64,000 bases of DNA from Cristatella mucedo. Taxonomy: Eukaryota; Bryozoa; Phylactolaemata; Cristatellidae. The stretch spans positions 1,749,001-1,813,000 of the forward strand of contig WPIO01000034.1 of NCBI GenBank assembly GCA_009760855.2, in the 5' to 3' direction. Below the pieces are notes generated by a model that made no database searches, had not been told where the DNA came from, and worked only from the letters and a program-made list of their open reading frames with translations. The position numbers were made by a program, and so were the translations under genes. Position 1 is the first letter of the stretch. Each line of letters begins with the position of its first letter. Shown piece by piece: positions 21,780 through 35,900 of the stretch.

Positions 21780-23713
21780 CCAATTGGTCTCACTTCCTGA
21801 CCCAGGACGTGGGTTGGGGTATTGCCGAAATTGGCTCGATAAACAAGGAGAATGCCTTTGCATACCGATTGAGCTGATACTTGATAGTTTTGCATCTCTA
21901 GCCCTTCAGCCTTTCAACGAAGCTCCGAAGCGTATCTTTTTGAAACACTTAATTCAGGCGGACAGTGGTTAGGAAAGCTTGCATTGCTTGCCGGACCAAG
22001 CTCGGCCGGCTGCCAGTTTCTTAGATTCGTTGAGTCGGCGACGACGGTTATTGTCGGCTTCCTTCGGCTCTTGGTTTCTGGCCGTCGAGGTCACATTGAT
22101 TGTCAGTGGAGCCTCGCTTTGCCTCGCAAAGCCAAGAGCTCCATGAACGATCATCATTTAATTGACCTGCCAAATCGCTTCGGTTGAACTTTCCACTCAG
22201 AATTGTATCTCTATCCTGAGAATCGCAAGCCTGGCTGGGTGAGGAGACTAATCCTGGCAGAGAAGTTTAAAGCAGTTTGCATCGCCTACAAGAATCGCAT
22301 CTCTTTCAGTTTCAAAAAGGCGCCCATTTTCAGGTAAAATGTTATCGTGTGAGAGGAAAAACGTTTTTACGGCTCATTCATCAATTCAGAGCCACAGACA
22401 CTCCAAAGGCTCCAGCCAAGCCTGCAGCTATATTTTCGTGAAATCCACTGTTCAGTACTGGCATCTACATAGAAAAACCGCTGCGTGACTGCACTGCCCA
22501 TCAATTTTCGTGACGGCAAGTGGCTCGCTCTTCTGCGATTGGGCTACTACCGCATCTGGCGTTTGTTTGCTCGTGAGTGCTGTGTATGGTCCGCCGGCCG
22601 AGCTCAGCCCCATCCTCCCCTCCGCCACGTGTCCTTGCCAGGTGTCCTTGCCACACTTCCTTGCTGGCGCCACTGAGCACCAACTTTCCCTGCACGTCGG
22701 CAACGTGTCCCTACACTCGGCTGGACTTGCCGGTAAAAAAAAGACTCAACAAAGGATGCAGCGGTGGGCTCAGTTAAAGCCCTCTTTGGCAATGGATCGG
22801 ACTCAAGTTTCAGATCTTTATGCTCCGAGAAAATCTGCAGCCGTCGAAAACTCCCATCCCCCGCCGTGAAATAAACATTTCTTTAGCAATCATGGAAGCT
22901 GGATAATTCCTGTAGATATAGCCATGTAGCCAAAAGAAATACAGTCCATATTTCCAGGGAGGGGCTCGAGAAATAAAGAGCTTCTGAAGAGGCTCGCCAC
23001 ATGGCAGGATTTTGATGGGTCTTTTTCATAGGTTTTCTTTTATGCGGAAGCTATCACTGTTCTTGCTTTACGGGGGCTAAATAGGAGGCCTAGAAATATT
23101 CAACTCGGTTTGTGGTTCCCTTCGTAAAACCATGTACTACCTCTCACAAACCACCGCCTTCCCGGGTGGCTGCTGGGATTGCTCAGAAGGCCTGCGGCAT
23201 AGAGAGAGAGAGAGCCTAGATCCAGGAGGCTTGTCCAGCGGTAACGCACCCGTGGGTGGGCAGCTTATAGGCCGTTATCCAAACGACAACTGTGTCAATG
23301 ATTCTTCACTGAGAGCTAAAAAAAGGACACTCGCGCTGCTTGACTTTGGCGCAAAACAGTGCGGTCAGCTTCTCGTCTGATCATTCATAGCTTGAATATC
23401 GCGAAGGCAGCTTCTAGACCGGTCCCAGGTGGCCTTACTAGTGGCAAACGTTATCGAGAAGCTGCAGGCTCTCTAAATCTCCAAATTTACTTACAGATGA
23501 GTGAGACAAAAGATGCTTCCCGGGAGAGAGGGAGAGAGAGGGGTGTGCTATTTTGCCCCGTTGCGTAAGGCTTTCCTAAGACGGGAAATATTTACGTATA
23601 AATTGTACAGCGGCCTCACGCCGATGAGGGTTTTGATAATTAGAACTCCTCGAGCTTGTGCCGCTACTGTCGCTACTTGAGGTGTAGCCTGCCGCAACCA
23701 AATCTTGACTCTG
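21780..23713 (-). other. coding-like but unresolved stretch
   Basis: GC-rich with several open minus-strand segments, notably about 22,157-21,975 (SEAPLTINVTSTARNQEPKE, then a basic run) and a 44-base candidate exon 23,191-23,148 (acceptor CTCTCTATGCCGCAG, SEQSQQPPGKAVV, donor TTT|GTGAGA). Phases do not chain cleanly with the neighbouring exons, so none is called. Confidence 0.3.
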
Positions 23714-23995
23714 TCAGCTCTCTGGCTGAGATCCTTCCATGCTCGACGCTAGGTCGCTCCACGCCCCGATCCAGTCTGCCAGCGAAGCGCTATTCCGGCG
23801 GCGGCCTGCCTGACGCTCTGTCAAGGGAGCATCTGCAGACCATTTTTCGCACACGCAACCACCATTTCTGCTGAAGCTCGTTTTACTGGTTTGATTGGCA
23901 GGCACTCGGACCTTCCCGTGAATCGCGGACCGACTGCTGTAGATAGCGCTTCGTAGAGCTCTTTTCTTTATAGGCCAGCTGTTGCTTTGTTCGGC
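23714..23995 (-). CDS. possible terminal exon of the CEP164-like gene
   Basis: After acceptor CAGTGTAG|GCC a phase-0 frame stays open for 93 codons to a TGA at 23,714. It is basic and Ser-rich, with DWIGAWSDLASSMEG near the end. It continues exon 24,082 in phase. No poly(A) hexamer is near, and a weak internal donor could carry splicing on to the 20.3-kb exon instead. A second frame (KQQLAYKEKSS...) is also open over part of it. Confidence 0.35.
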   Translation of the reverse strand, partial: AEQSNSWPIKKRALRSAIYSSRSAIHGKVRVPANQTSKTSFSRNGGCVCEKWSADAPLTERQAGRRRNSASLADWIGAWSDLASSMEGSQPES

Positions 23996-26900
23996 CTACA
24001 CTGCTAATGGCCAAATCCACGGCAAGCATAGGGATGAACGCGATTGCATCTGCGAAAAACTGTATCCGCGAACACGCTTACCTGACAAGAGGGCTGATGA
24101 CCAACTGCTTGGGATGCAGCTTTACTGAAGCTGTGCTTCAGCGGGTCTAACGACTTCCGTTTTTCCTGCCCAGTCCTGCTCAGCCAATGGTCGAATAAAA
24201 AGGTTTACACGGAAGAAGGAAGCTATAAGTATGCAACTAATCCCGATTATAAATATAATGTCAATCGTACGCCGCCAGTGCGCCACAATTTTCGGCAGAC
24301 GCCACTTCTTGGACACGGATGTGTGCTAGCACGAATATACAGGAAACAGCTGAGGAAGACTTTAGCTATCCTATCCGATCGGGCTTTAACTTTTAGCTGT
24401 ACTGATACGCATCATTCTTTGAAAACAAGCGGCGTAATGGGGTAACGCCTTTATGACGAAATTACCTTTGTAATGACATACGCATGAGCCATCACACATT
24501 TCTTGTCCTGAATTAATCGCTGAATAATCAGCTGCCCATGGCAGACATTTGCCTTACCTGATCTAAACTGTTCTTTATCGTCTCTGCCGGATTTTAGGCT
24601 ATCAAGCGTGTCCGTAGCTTTTAGGTCTGATCTCTTTCCATCCTAAGTTACACGAAATAAAAAGACACGGTTTATAGGTGAAAGGCAATGTCCAACAAGA
24701 AACGGTCACAAATTTGAGGGCTTATAAACTAACTAGTGACAGCCAAAATAGATTTAGTGATAGGGAACAACGAGGTAATGAGTGAGTCAGTCTTTTTAAC
24801 TGCTTGATTCAACTTTAAATTGTCAAGTAAACGAGACTTGATGTAGTTTTTGTATATTTTTACCCTCTTCTAAACCGAAATCGAAAATATGGTTTGGCCA
24901 TAAATATAGTATCTTAAGTAACGCCACAATTTCTAGCGAAAATAAGTACAAAATAGTATTGATTAAAAAATGTTGCAAGCTATGAACAAAAGACTAAGAG
25001 GCTTCAATTGCTCTATAACACTTTGCTAGCTCTCTCCGTAAAGATGCTCATCTAAGGTTTAACCCTAGAACAGAGTAATAGTAATAATAATATGAATAGG
25101 AATAGGAGTACTTCAATTGATATTGTCCTAGGAGAGCTTATTCCCTTTGGGCATTCTTTACAAATCCAAGCAAGAAAATTGTTAACAAAGTTCTGGTGAG
25201 GTAATAAATAAATAAATAATAAATAATTCATTTATATAGCGCCCTAAGAGAACTGAATCTCTATTCAGGCGCTTCACATATGCCTCGGGGCTCGAGCCCA
25301 CGACCTCAGTCAGTCCTTAGTCAGGGCGAGCACCTTAACCACTAGACCAAACCAGCTCGAGGTGCACTGTATCGAGCTAGCCAAGGCAAGCCATTATCAT
25401 TCTTAGGCTAGCATGCGTATTTCAAATATAGAGACACACACGGGCGCCGGTTAGTAAAACTCAATATTAGTTGCTTGCACTGAAAAGTGTGAAGGAAAGG
25501 AACATCAGAACATGTAAAAGACAAAATTCGAGAGGTAGAAGAGAAAGTTGACCGAACTAGTGGCTTTTTAGCTGACATTTAAAAAATATCAATTCATTGC
25601 AAGCACCGACCGTTTTCGAAAGTTATTTCAAGACTGTTAGTGCATTTTAAGCCTAATGCACACTGATAAATTTAATTTAGTACGAGGAATGATGATATGA
25701 GTAGATGCTGAGGAGCGGGTGGTGCGAAAGCACGTGACACGTGACGTGGCAGAGATCAGATTGGTGAAGGCCGGTGCTAAAGGGATCTGTAAGCCAGAAT
25801 GAGGTTCTCAAAATCGATTCGATATTTGACGGGGAGCCAGTGCAGTTAAGATAGAAGTGGAGCGATGCGACAGCTATGCCGTTGACGATAGACCAGACAA
25901 GGTACTGAGTTGGGCATCAGCTACAGACAATTAAGGCTGTAGCTTTAGAGTTCTGATTGAAGCAAATTGCAATGGTCTATATGCCATATCACAAGTGCAA
26001 TAACTAGTAAACTAGTAGCTAGCATTTTCAAGTAAGAATGCCTCATTCTCTAAGCCTTAGACTGCCTACGCTCGCCTGATACCGCGGAATAATGCGGGAG
26101 TGATACATTCCACCATGAAAGCATTACACTACGAAGATCACTTCTTTACTGGCTACTCGGATGTTTCTTCTCCTATAACAGTCAATAGAGGCCAGGCTAG
26201 TTCTTCCTTGTAATTTTTTCCGAGTAATAGCGGTTATTTTAAGTAATTGCAGATGGCCAATCTTTTGTTGAGATCAGTACGTTCAGCACCGGAAGGGCAG
26301 GCAAATCTGCATGGCTACATATCATGAAGTTTAGAACACAGTGCATGCCATCCGAAGATCGGGCTCTCCGAATTATCTCTGTTGCCTTGAAGCGCTCAAG
26401 ATGCACGATGGCATCTTGAGCACCTTACCCAGCAGCAGAACTTTAAATACTATTTGAAAGTCTTCCTTTTTCAAAACTACATAAGATAATATACACACAC
26501 TCGTGATCTTGGCGGCCAATGTATAATGATTTACAGGCTAAGATGTAATCTTTTACCTGTCTGTTGGTTCGCTCTGCTAGTGGAAAATTTACTGGAAGTC
26601 TCCTTGTGATTATAAAATCTGAGCCTTTAATCGCATTAACTAAGTTTCTGCTAAAACTGCATCTTTTGATAAACGTAGTTACCTTTCTAGGAAGCTCCAT
26701 GTCAAGGGCTGAAACTTTCTCTATTATGTCACCTCCACCTTCAAGTAGCGACCTGAAATATGCACTAGGAGCACTGCATTACAGTTTACCATACCACTTA
26801 GTTTTGGTAGCGAAAGCGTTCAATACCAATTGTTTTGTGCAGAAATGTGCACCAATGACAGTTTGGAGTGTCTAAAGGGAAATTGCTATGTGATGCATTT

Positions 26901-29900
26901 CATATTTAATAAATTTTACTGTTTTGGAACTTGCGATGATGTCATAAAGTGGTTGCTTCTCCGGTTTTCTTGATTCACAGCGATTGAGAGGGATTAACAA
27001 TTTGCAAGGTCTTTGGAGGCCCTGAGTACATATGAAGTCTCCACGAAAGTCATTCTGAGCACCTATTTACCTAGAATACATACTCAGCAATGTCTAACAA
27101 GAGAAATAAACCTCCATTCCAGCACTGTACAACTTACTACAATTATGGCAATGATGCTGCCCGGCTCTAACGTTAATAGAGAGCACAAGGTCAAAACTTC
27201 CCAATGATTTCAAGGAAACGACAGCCTAATTAATCCTGCCTGAGCGTGTCTTCGAGATATTTACGAGTTGCGAATATAAAAAAGACAATTTCATCGTCGG
27301 TGGCTTGCATTTGACAAAAAGGGATTTCAAGTGATCGCATAAGTTTACTTTAGTTTATCGTCCAAACCAACTGCAACCATCTCGTTGGGGGAGTATAGAG
27401 GCCAAAACACAGGACAGACTTTTGAGTAATGGTAAATACATTCAGCTTCCGACTCAGGAAGTAGATAGAGACCTGAAAACCTGTCGTAATATTCATAAAA
27501 CTAAAATGATTCTTGATACGTTCTGACGAAGAAATTGAGAGGTACACGAATAGAATTCTTTTGAAAATACATGAAAAATAATAAATAAAGGATCAAGTAA
27601 AAAAGATTATATTTGCGCACCACAATGTGGAGTATTTTCGAGCATACACAGAGGTTGGTAGCTGCAGTACTGTACATTGAGTACTATCGGAAGGAGGATG
27701 AGGAAGAGTTAGACGACATTTATGGAATGTCATCAACGCTCTCTTCCTCTAAACCCTCGAGAGTGGTAGACGGCTGAGGTGACTCAGCTACTTTGATAGT
27801 GGATGGTTGGGGTTTACTCGATTTTATTCCGACGAAATAATAATTGATCTTTCACTGTTTTTTCAGCCCTCTCAAAATGAGCACAATATCTGAAAGTTCT
27901 GCTGAATACTTTCAATATAGCTAGGAATCAAACGGGATATTTACTATATCATATCTGCGAACTTTAAACTGGCAGGATTTAATATTGTACATGTTACCAT
28001 AAGTGACAACCCTAAGCATGAAGACTTATCAGACTTTTGTTTGACTTCAGAGGACCTGGTGGAGGACGATGTGTTAAGCGATTTCCAGCCGTAAATATGT
28101 TAAAACGGAGAGCGAGATATCGGACGACCGATCGAACTCCGTAGTTACTATGACATTACATAGACAGAGGTTGCAACACGGTCACAACAATTTCATCCCA
28201 TCACAGTGGCATGGTAACTCATTAGCATACAATGCAAAGTCAATGAACTGTTTTATTTTATCATTAGAGAAGTTACTGACCCGCTGCTATTCCACCAAAA
28301 GAATTACAGATATTTTCTATTGAGCCCAAATATCAGGCAGACTTATCTCCGTGGTGGTCCATTCATGGGAGTTATCCTAACGTAGGTGGGGCCAGCCAAA
28401 ATCGAGCAGCTAGTGTGGTCAGTAGCAGCGAACCTTAGTGAAAATAGTGGCTGCAGCTCGGAACTCATTTAAATTTAAAACATACACATGCAATTCAATT
28501 ATACACATGTGTTCAGGCGGGACACGGTTTAAGCCCAAAAATGGAAAATGTACAGCTAAGGCTTCGAGCCTTGTAGTGAGTACCCTAATGGACCAGTCAC
28601 CAAGAGGTTAATAGGCCGGTGCTTAGCACTTAGCCCATTTTTAATACTTAGTATCTGTAGAAAGCATTTCTTGTACAGTATTGCGATTTTCAAATATGAA
28701 TTTTGCTTGAATGAAGTTTTTATTCAAGGATCACTATAGAGCAGGCATTGCCTAGAATTGACCGCAATGATTTGCACCGGCTAAGCAAGCAGCTGTGACG
28801 TGCTATAGCCCTTAAATGCCTCAGATACTCGCTTCCTCGACCTTTATGCTATCCAATAAGCAAACAGATTCATCCGAATTGCGATGTGCTATCATATGAC
28901 TTTGCACATCATTATGAGCAAATAGTTGCAATGATATGCTTTACCCAAATACCAATTTCTTTGGGTTTCTCTGGCAAAAATACGGAATTTGCAGCTAAAG
29001 CAAATCCACCAGAGTGAAACCAGTTGTAACTTGTATCAGGTTAAAGTTGAATTCCAGAATCGCTAACTAAATTGTACGTGTCTATTGTCGATAACCTCTT
29101 AAATTCCCGTCCGCGTCAGCACTATGCCTATCGATTTCTGTAAAGATCTGTGCCATAAGTTTCTGAAACTCATTTTGAGAAACAAAGACAACATTAAGAG
29201 ATTTAGACTGGGACACTCCGAATTAATTTGTTTGCTATCGTTTCTTTATCCTACTCCAATATTTACCGTCACTAATGCCCTGGCCCACCGCCATCTAAAA
29301 GTGATGTCTGAGAATAATACCAGTGGCAGCCTTCTAGACAAAAAACGTCTTCATAGATGAATCTCCAGATTTGATGCTGCCTACCCTAAGCAGCATACTA
29401 GGTATTTCCTCAGTGCCAGATTTTTGCCACCCACCAGGCTAACAAGCCAATATCACGGCACTCTTACATTAGTCGTATGCAACGTCGTCTAATTCTCCTG
29501 CTGCCGACCACTGCGCATCATTTCAAGCTGTCCTGAGCTGCTTACTCTTTGCTCCTCACTACCTCACGCGTAGCCTCCTGAAACAGCTGTGCTTCTCGCT
29601 TTTTCTTTCTTTCGTGAGACATGAGATCAAGTCTGTTGGTTGCCGAATGCTTGCTGAAAGCGATTGGCTTTGAGTTCGCCGGACGAAACTCTCTCGCATG
29701 GCGTACCCATGTGGTCTTTATAGCTTTGAGGATTTACAGACAGAGACACGTTACATTACATGATATTAAATCAGTTAGATCTTGTCAGAAGACCCAGAAC
29801 TACTGCAGCCCAATCTTTTTAATTTAAAAAACTGATAATAGAACAAGTGGACCAGATAACTTAAAATCTTACTATAAATCATAAAACCATGAATGAAAGT

Positions 29901-32900
29901 TCCATATGAAATTCAGTGCTAATTAATTTAAAATTGCATCACTACCGTTGAGCATTAGATACGTTATTAGGGACTTAGATAAAGTTAGAGTCTACCTTAT
30001 AGTTACGCTGGATCTGCCAAAAACCATAGATACCGGCTATTAAAAGTAATTTTGAGTAATCATTTCTCGATTAGGAATGAATGGCATGAAACAGCAGCGA
30101 TTTCAATCTTATGTTAGTAATAGGTCTAAGGGAAAACATGTCATTTGGAGAATTGTAATCAGTGAGCCTTGGACGGACTGGTTGGGCCATGGATCAAGCC
30201 TGCCGTCTTTTCATAATTTAACAATAGCAATCAAAAATGTGTTTAGTGCTTTTGCTTTGAGAGAACTAAAATCCTAGACTCTTCCAATATATTTAAAATG
30301 AAAATTTTCTGTTGCTTACTGAAACTATTTATAAACTGACCATTCTTAAACGATTAGAAAAAAATTCCAATTTAAATAGAAAATAATATAAGGAGTTGTT
30401 ATGTTTACAACTTCATTTTTAAATTGGCCCAATTGCGGGAGTGCAATCACGTCGATCGATAATTTGCCTAGGTATTGGGATCATGTAACATAAGGGATTG
30501 CTTCCAAAAATATTTTAGGCTAGAAAGGGAGTAGCTGGAGGAAAAGTAATTATTGAGCTGCTTACAGTTGTGGTAGGCAGAGAAGTAACTGTATCCTCGA
30601 GGTTAGCTGGAAAAAGAGAATGAAAAGTGCCCAAAAGTGAGTGAATGGGTCTTAAAGTCGATATCCTGCGTTATGTATAGCCAGCGCAGCCCGGTAAGTG
30701 GTCTAACGTGCCCTTAGAGAAGTTCGCGACATAAAAGCATAGCTGTTGACTATATAACCAAAGGTTAGCTTATGGAGAATTTTAATAATTGGAGAGACAT
30801 TAATTCATTGCAGTGCACAAATACTTAGCTTTTACAACTTTGAGTGCACAAAGGATGTAGTATGCACGTGCATTAACTGGCAATCATACTATTAAGACTT
30901 TCGACAAAACCGAAAGAGGACTAAGCGTCCACGCTTTCCCGCAAAGGGAGCTAGTTCCACGGCGTTAACCTGATGATAGTAAAATACAGTGCTAGTACTA
31001 GCAAAGTAATAAGATGTTAAGACTACGTGTGTGATGTAAGCATCTTCGAAAATGTATGCTAAAGTAAGGGGCTTGGCTTATGTACGGAAAACTTCTGTAA
31101 TCACCAGCTCCGTGGGAAATTTGTGTCTATATCAAAAGTATGTATTTATGCGGAGCACGTGTTTCTTAAATGGTCTATAAGTAAAGTTTGCTGTTCTTGC
31201 AGAAAATCCATGAAATAACCTTGTGTCAATTAGCAATTGTATTACGCTAGTTGTTTCCGATTTTTAGACTTACCTAGGGCTAAATGTGAGCATTCACAAT
31301 GGAGGCCTTTTGCTTTTTTGGCTGAGTACTATAACCTCGAATAGCGAGCACTGATCACCTCTCACTTGCCTAGCTAGCGACTTTGTTGTACATAAAGTGA
31401 GCGGATAGCCAAAAACCGTGGGCAAATCAAAGCGGAGGACACAAGATGCAGGTGGGCAGCTATAATTAAGACGATAGATTCTGAATTACGTAATGAAGAC
31501 ATACTTGCAACACCGAGCTTCACATAAGCATATGCTGCTTTGGTTTGATGATTCTGCACATTTTTCGTTTACTAAGTTCATCACTAGTTGGGTTCTTATA
31601 CAAAGTCGGTAATTATTTAGGTTGTCCTTCCAATGACTACCTTTGGTTTTAATGGCAGCAAAAGTGATTTGTTCTATCAGGCTCTGGAAGCTTGGCGCTG
31701 GTACAGGAAGCACAGTTCAATTGAAACTGTCTGAGCTTGAAAGTACCTTCGAATCAAATCCAGCGTCAACTCTTTGAGCATGGTAACGCAATCTGTCGTA
31801 AGGTAATAGAAGCCATTGAATCTTTAGACTTTATAAATGAAATCTTTCAGTCAATTATATATTTCATGCTAATCTTAAATTCAAAGATCTCATTGCAATG
31901 GAAATGCAACCAGAAATCAATCAAAAGTATATTGCGATTTAACGTAAAATTATCAATTAATTTCATTTTGATTTGTCGTTTTTTAGTATTTTCTTTGATT
32001 GTATTATTTTTCCGAGATTGACTTACCCCAATTGATGAAACAGTTCTCTAGCCTGCCCAAGAATTTGCACTATTACTGGACCCCTCAAGTCCGTCACTAC
32101 GCAAGCATCCTTTTTGACTGCTGCAACTTGAGCGGCACTGTATCCGGTCAATCGGTCTCCTGCAATACATAAGAAGCTCAGACTCGGTTATGGCGCATCG
32201 ACTCATTCATCTCGCCAGTCTGTCTGTGAATGCGACATTGCTTAGAAAAACTGAACTGCTGTACATGCTAGTGCTCCTTAATGGAAACTGGATTCATGTT
32301 TTCGTTTATGTGCACCAGCCGAGCCGTAGTGCTGGTTAGTTTAATGATAACAATAACAATACTAATAAAATGTATATAGTGCTCCCAGAGAACTCAATCT
32401 ATTTCTATGCACTTTACATTGCTGCAAAGGAAGCACGATCGAACGGTTAATGGTTGCATGCTCAACGACTACTTGCATAACATGGTAAAATGTGACACGC
32501 CCAGTGTCATCGCGAATAAGCATGTAAATGAAAAATCACACGGACCCACTAAATGCTGTGATAAGTAGATGCATTTTAGTTTCTTTCTAAATGTGGACAA
32601 GTCAAGAAATGTCGTGATGCAGGTCGGGATTAAGTTCAAGGCTGTGGGAGCATACGAACTAAAGGAGTGGTCTCAAAACGATTTGAGGTTTGTGCGAGGT
32701 GTAGGTAGACGATTAGATTCTGAAAAGCGGGCAGTACAATTCTGAGCTTGATGGGGAGTAAGTCTGATAGGCTGGTGTCCGGCTGTAATTTTTATGCTTA
32801 GGTTTATCTCATATGTAGCCGAACGAGAAGACTTAAAGTCTACCTAGTCCAAAACTAACCTACCATCATAAGCGAACCGTTAATTAAATGAGATGCCGCT

Positions 32901-35900
32901 AGGCATGGTGAAGCTACTGCCTCAGATTTCTCACTTTGCTACATATTCCCAGCTCAGAGAAACTGCTCAATAACTTTTGCGACTGTCAGCTGTCAACGAG
33001 CCACTCGAAGCGCGACTCGTCTGCCTTGCACAAAGGGTAAAGCTTCACTGCGAGCCAGGGGAACCCGGCGGGTACACCTCAGGCAGTTGAGATTCAGTAG
33101 CAAACTTGGCGTCTTACCTCTGGCCCCATCGCCAGCGTACGACACACGTTGAAGCTGTTTCACCGGTGTGAGGAAATTCTTTACTGCATCCAGCGTGCGC
33201 ATCACCTTTGGGGATCGATCCCGCGGAATGTGGCCGTTGCAACTGTAGCAACGCTGTGCATCAGAATGAGCCTGAAAAGAAAGCAGCTTGCTGATAGCGC
33301 CGGAAAAAAGTGCCAGTACAATGCAAGAAGCTCATTCGTTATTCGGCTCTGCATGTCCTGGCCCGCGAACATAGCTCGTGTTCCGGGTTTTTCAGTTTGA
33401 CCGCGAAGCTTCGTGCCGACAGGAAGCCCAGTAGGGAACGGAGGTCGGGACTGCATCGCCCTATTGGCTACCGAGTAACCTCGTAGGGGCTGCTTCTAGG
33501 CCTAAGAAATTACTCGACCAGCTCATCGTGTGCAGCTAGCTATCTTGGCATGCCGGTTATTATTCTCAAATTTGACATCTTCATCCATTTTAAAATTTCA
33601 GGTATTATTAAGGCATTTTGAAGGCAAATGCGAGTGACAGAGATATTTGCCTAGGCGGAGATATCGAGGCGACTGAGAAATGTTTGAGTCGGGCGACGCA
33701 TAGGGCTGGTTTCATTAAAGCTTTTCTGTATCTTTTTCAACGTAGTTAATCTCTCTAACTAGCTCACTCTTTGTAACATGAGCTCTCTGTGAGCATAGGA
33801 ATTTTGAAAGCCATTGTCAGTGTTCGGCTTTCGCCCTCCAAAATAGGCAAGGCATACTAAGCTTTACGTGACAAATAACTTAAGCTGCAATGTAGATGTG
33901 TATTTCTTCATCGTTGAAACCTCATTGAAACGAAGCCAGATCCAATCCACGGGTATAAGTTTTCGTTACTTGTGTGGTTTACCAAATTAATTCCGAGTAC
34001 GATGTTGCCTCTACTACTCGGCAGTGTCCTTTTCATGTAAGCCGAAGCACGGAAGCGGGTTTACGGCTGTCATCTGGCCAGGCGCTGTCTCGAATAACAA
34101 CGTTAGCTGATTTAACACCCTCATTTATTTTGTGGCAGAAGAGACTTAACGGCTATCACTGCCGCTTGGTGTGGAAGGTAAAGGATTGCCCGCTGCATGA
34201 CTCGAACCCGTGACCTAAGTCATGGTGAGCGAGTACCTAACCCCCTGGACGATTGCCCACGATAAGCTACAACGGTAATGTAATTGGGAATGTAAATTAA
34301 CTTCCATTCCCCGAGGACACACTCACAGTGTGGACATACATCCCGTCAGTTTTTTGCAATCTGCGAGAGATCTCTACTACCTTCCGAATAAAAATAATAA
34401 CAATACCTCTGTATAGCATTCTAAGGATAACTTAATCTCTCGCTGCGGACTTTAAATAAACACGCTAAAGAGGAAGCATATTTAAATGGTTAGTGGTAGC
34501 ATGCTCAATGACAAAAAACATTAATTATGTGTTTAGATGTGACATGCACAGTGTCAGTATGAAAATATGGTTAGTGGCAGCATGCACAGTGTCAGCACGC
34601 AGAAGCACAAAAAGGACGAATCAAATGGACTCACTATATGCTATGATAAATAGATACGTTTTAGCTTCTTTTTAAATGTCGTTAACTCGGGGGTGTCATG
34701 ACGCCAGTCGGGAGAGTTCCAGGTTTTGAAGTATCTGAGCTAAAGGCACGGTCTCAAAGCTATTTAGGGTTCTTACAAGGTTTAGTTAATCAGTCGGATT
34801 CAGAAAAGCGGGTGAAAGCATCATTAGCCTGATGAGGGAGTAGCTCTAATAGGTAGGACAGAGCCAGAAAACGAATGAACTTTTAATAGTGGATGTCACC
34901 TATCAGTGGTGTGGTGTGGCAACTGCTACGCTCACAACAGACAAGCCTAGCTGCAGAGTTGTGCACCAGCTGTAAGCAATTGATGGCACAGGCAACATAT
35001 CAGCAAGCAGTGAGTTTCAGAAGTCGAAACAGGATGTTACACATGCAAAGACTAATTTAGATTTAGTTCCTTGTCCGAGCACGCCCCGAATTTTAGGAAT
35101 GTCATGTAGCAGGAAGTAGGCAGGCTTGAGCAAGCACCGAATTTTAGGAATGTCATGTAGCAGGAAGTATGCAGGCTTGACTGCGTAGCTGATGTGGTCA
35201 TCTATTGAAAGGTCTTTTTGGAACACGAAGCAGAGATTTCGTGCAGATTCAACGGATGAGCTGGCAGAGATGATTTTGAACACGAGGTTTACACTGCCTT
35301 TTCAGCAAATGTAAAGCACCTAGAAAGAGATTTGAGTTCGGTGAGGGCGCTTTATCTAGTGCATTATGATTATTATTATTCAGTGCCAGTGATGCCCAGG
35401 CAAGATGAGAAGCTCTCGAGAAGAACTTGGTGATCAATAGTATCAAAAGCTGCTGAACTATACAGCCACTCAAGCGACTTGACTCTACCTAAATCTGCAT
35501 GCCTACGAAGGTCTGTAAACACCCGAAGCAATGCTTTGCTATGTGGAGTGATTAGCTCTAAAACAAAACTGGAACTTACTAGCTTGGTGTGAAGTTTCAA
35601 TATATATGTTAAGCTGGTCTTCCGCGACTCGTTTCATTGCATTTGATAGGAACAGAAGAATGGAGATTTGGCGGAAGTATCTCGGGTATTTTGGTCGAAT
35701 GTTGCATTCTTGAGTAGTGGCCTGACTAGAGCCCTTTTGAAAGGTGTTGGGGCCTGATCTGAGGCCAATGACATATTTATTACTTTAGTTAGGCATGACG
35801 ACAGCAGATCTATGCAATGTAGAAGCAGAACCTTAGGAATGATGTAAGGACGATTCGTCCACGAACGATTCATTCACTAAATAAATAAATAAAGCCTAGC

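Larger units (their letters stand above)
24643..33117 (-). other. large intron of the CEP164-like gene, contents
   Basis: SINE A (25,203), LINE relics (25.7 and 30.6 kb) and a family C copy (29.5 kb). A weak exon candidate lies at 26,476-26,429 (LKKEDFQIVFKVLLL, phase 1 to 1). The stretches 26,900-29,450 and 31,000-32,340 show nothing recognisable. Confidence 0.5.

Noticed and set aside
24122-24316. Small membrane protein (hydrophobic stretch in a 64-codon frame)
   Set aside because: The start is GTG, the frame conflicts in phase with neighbouring exons, and a better exon pair (24,325-24,271 and 24,175-24,082) uses other frames with short introns.
31374-31480. Exon in the giant intron (CPPASCVLRFDLPTVFGYPL)
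   Set aside because: Splice signals are acceptable, but phase does not chain with the 33-kb exon and composition is not convincing.
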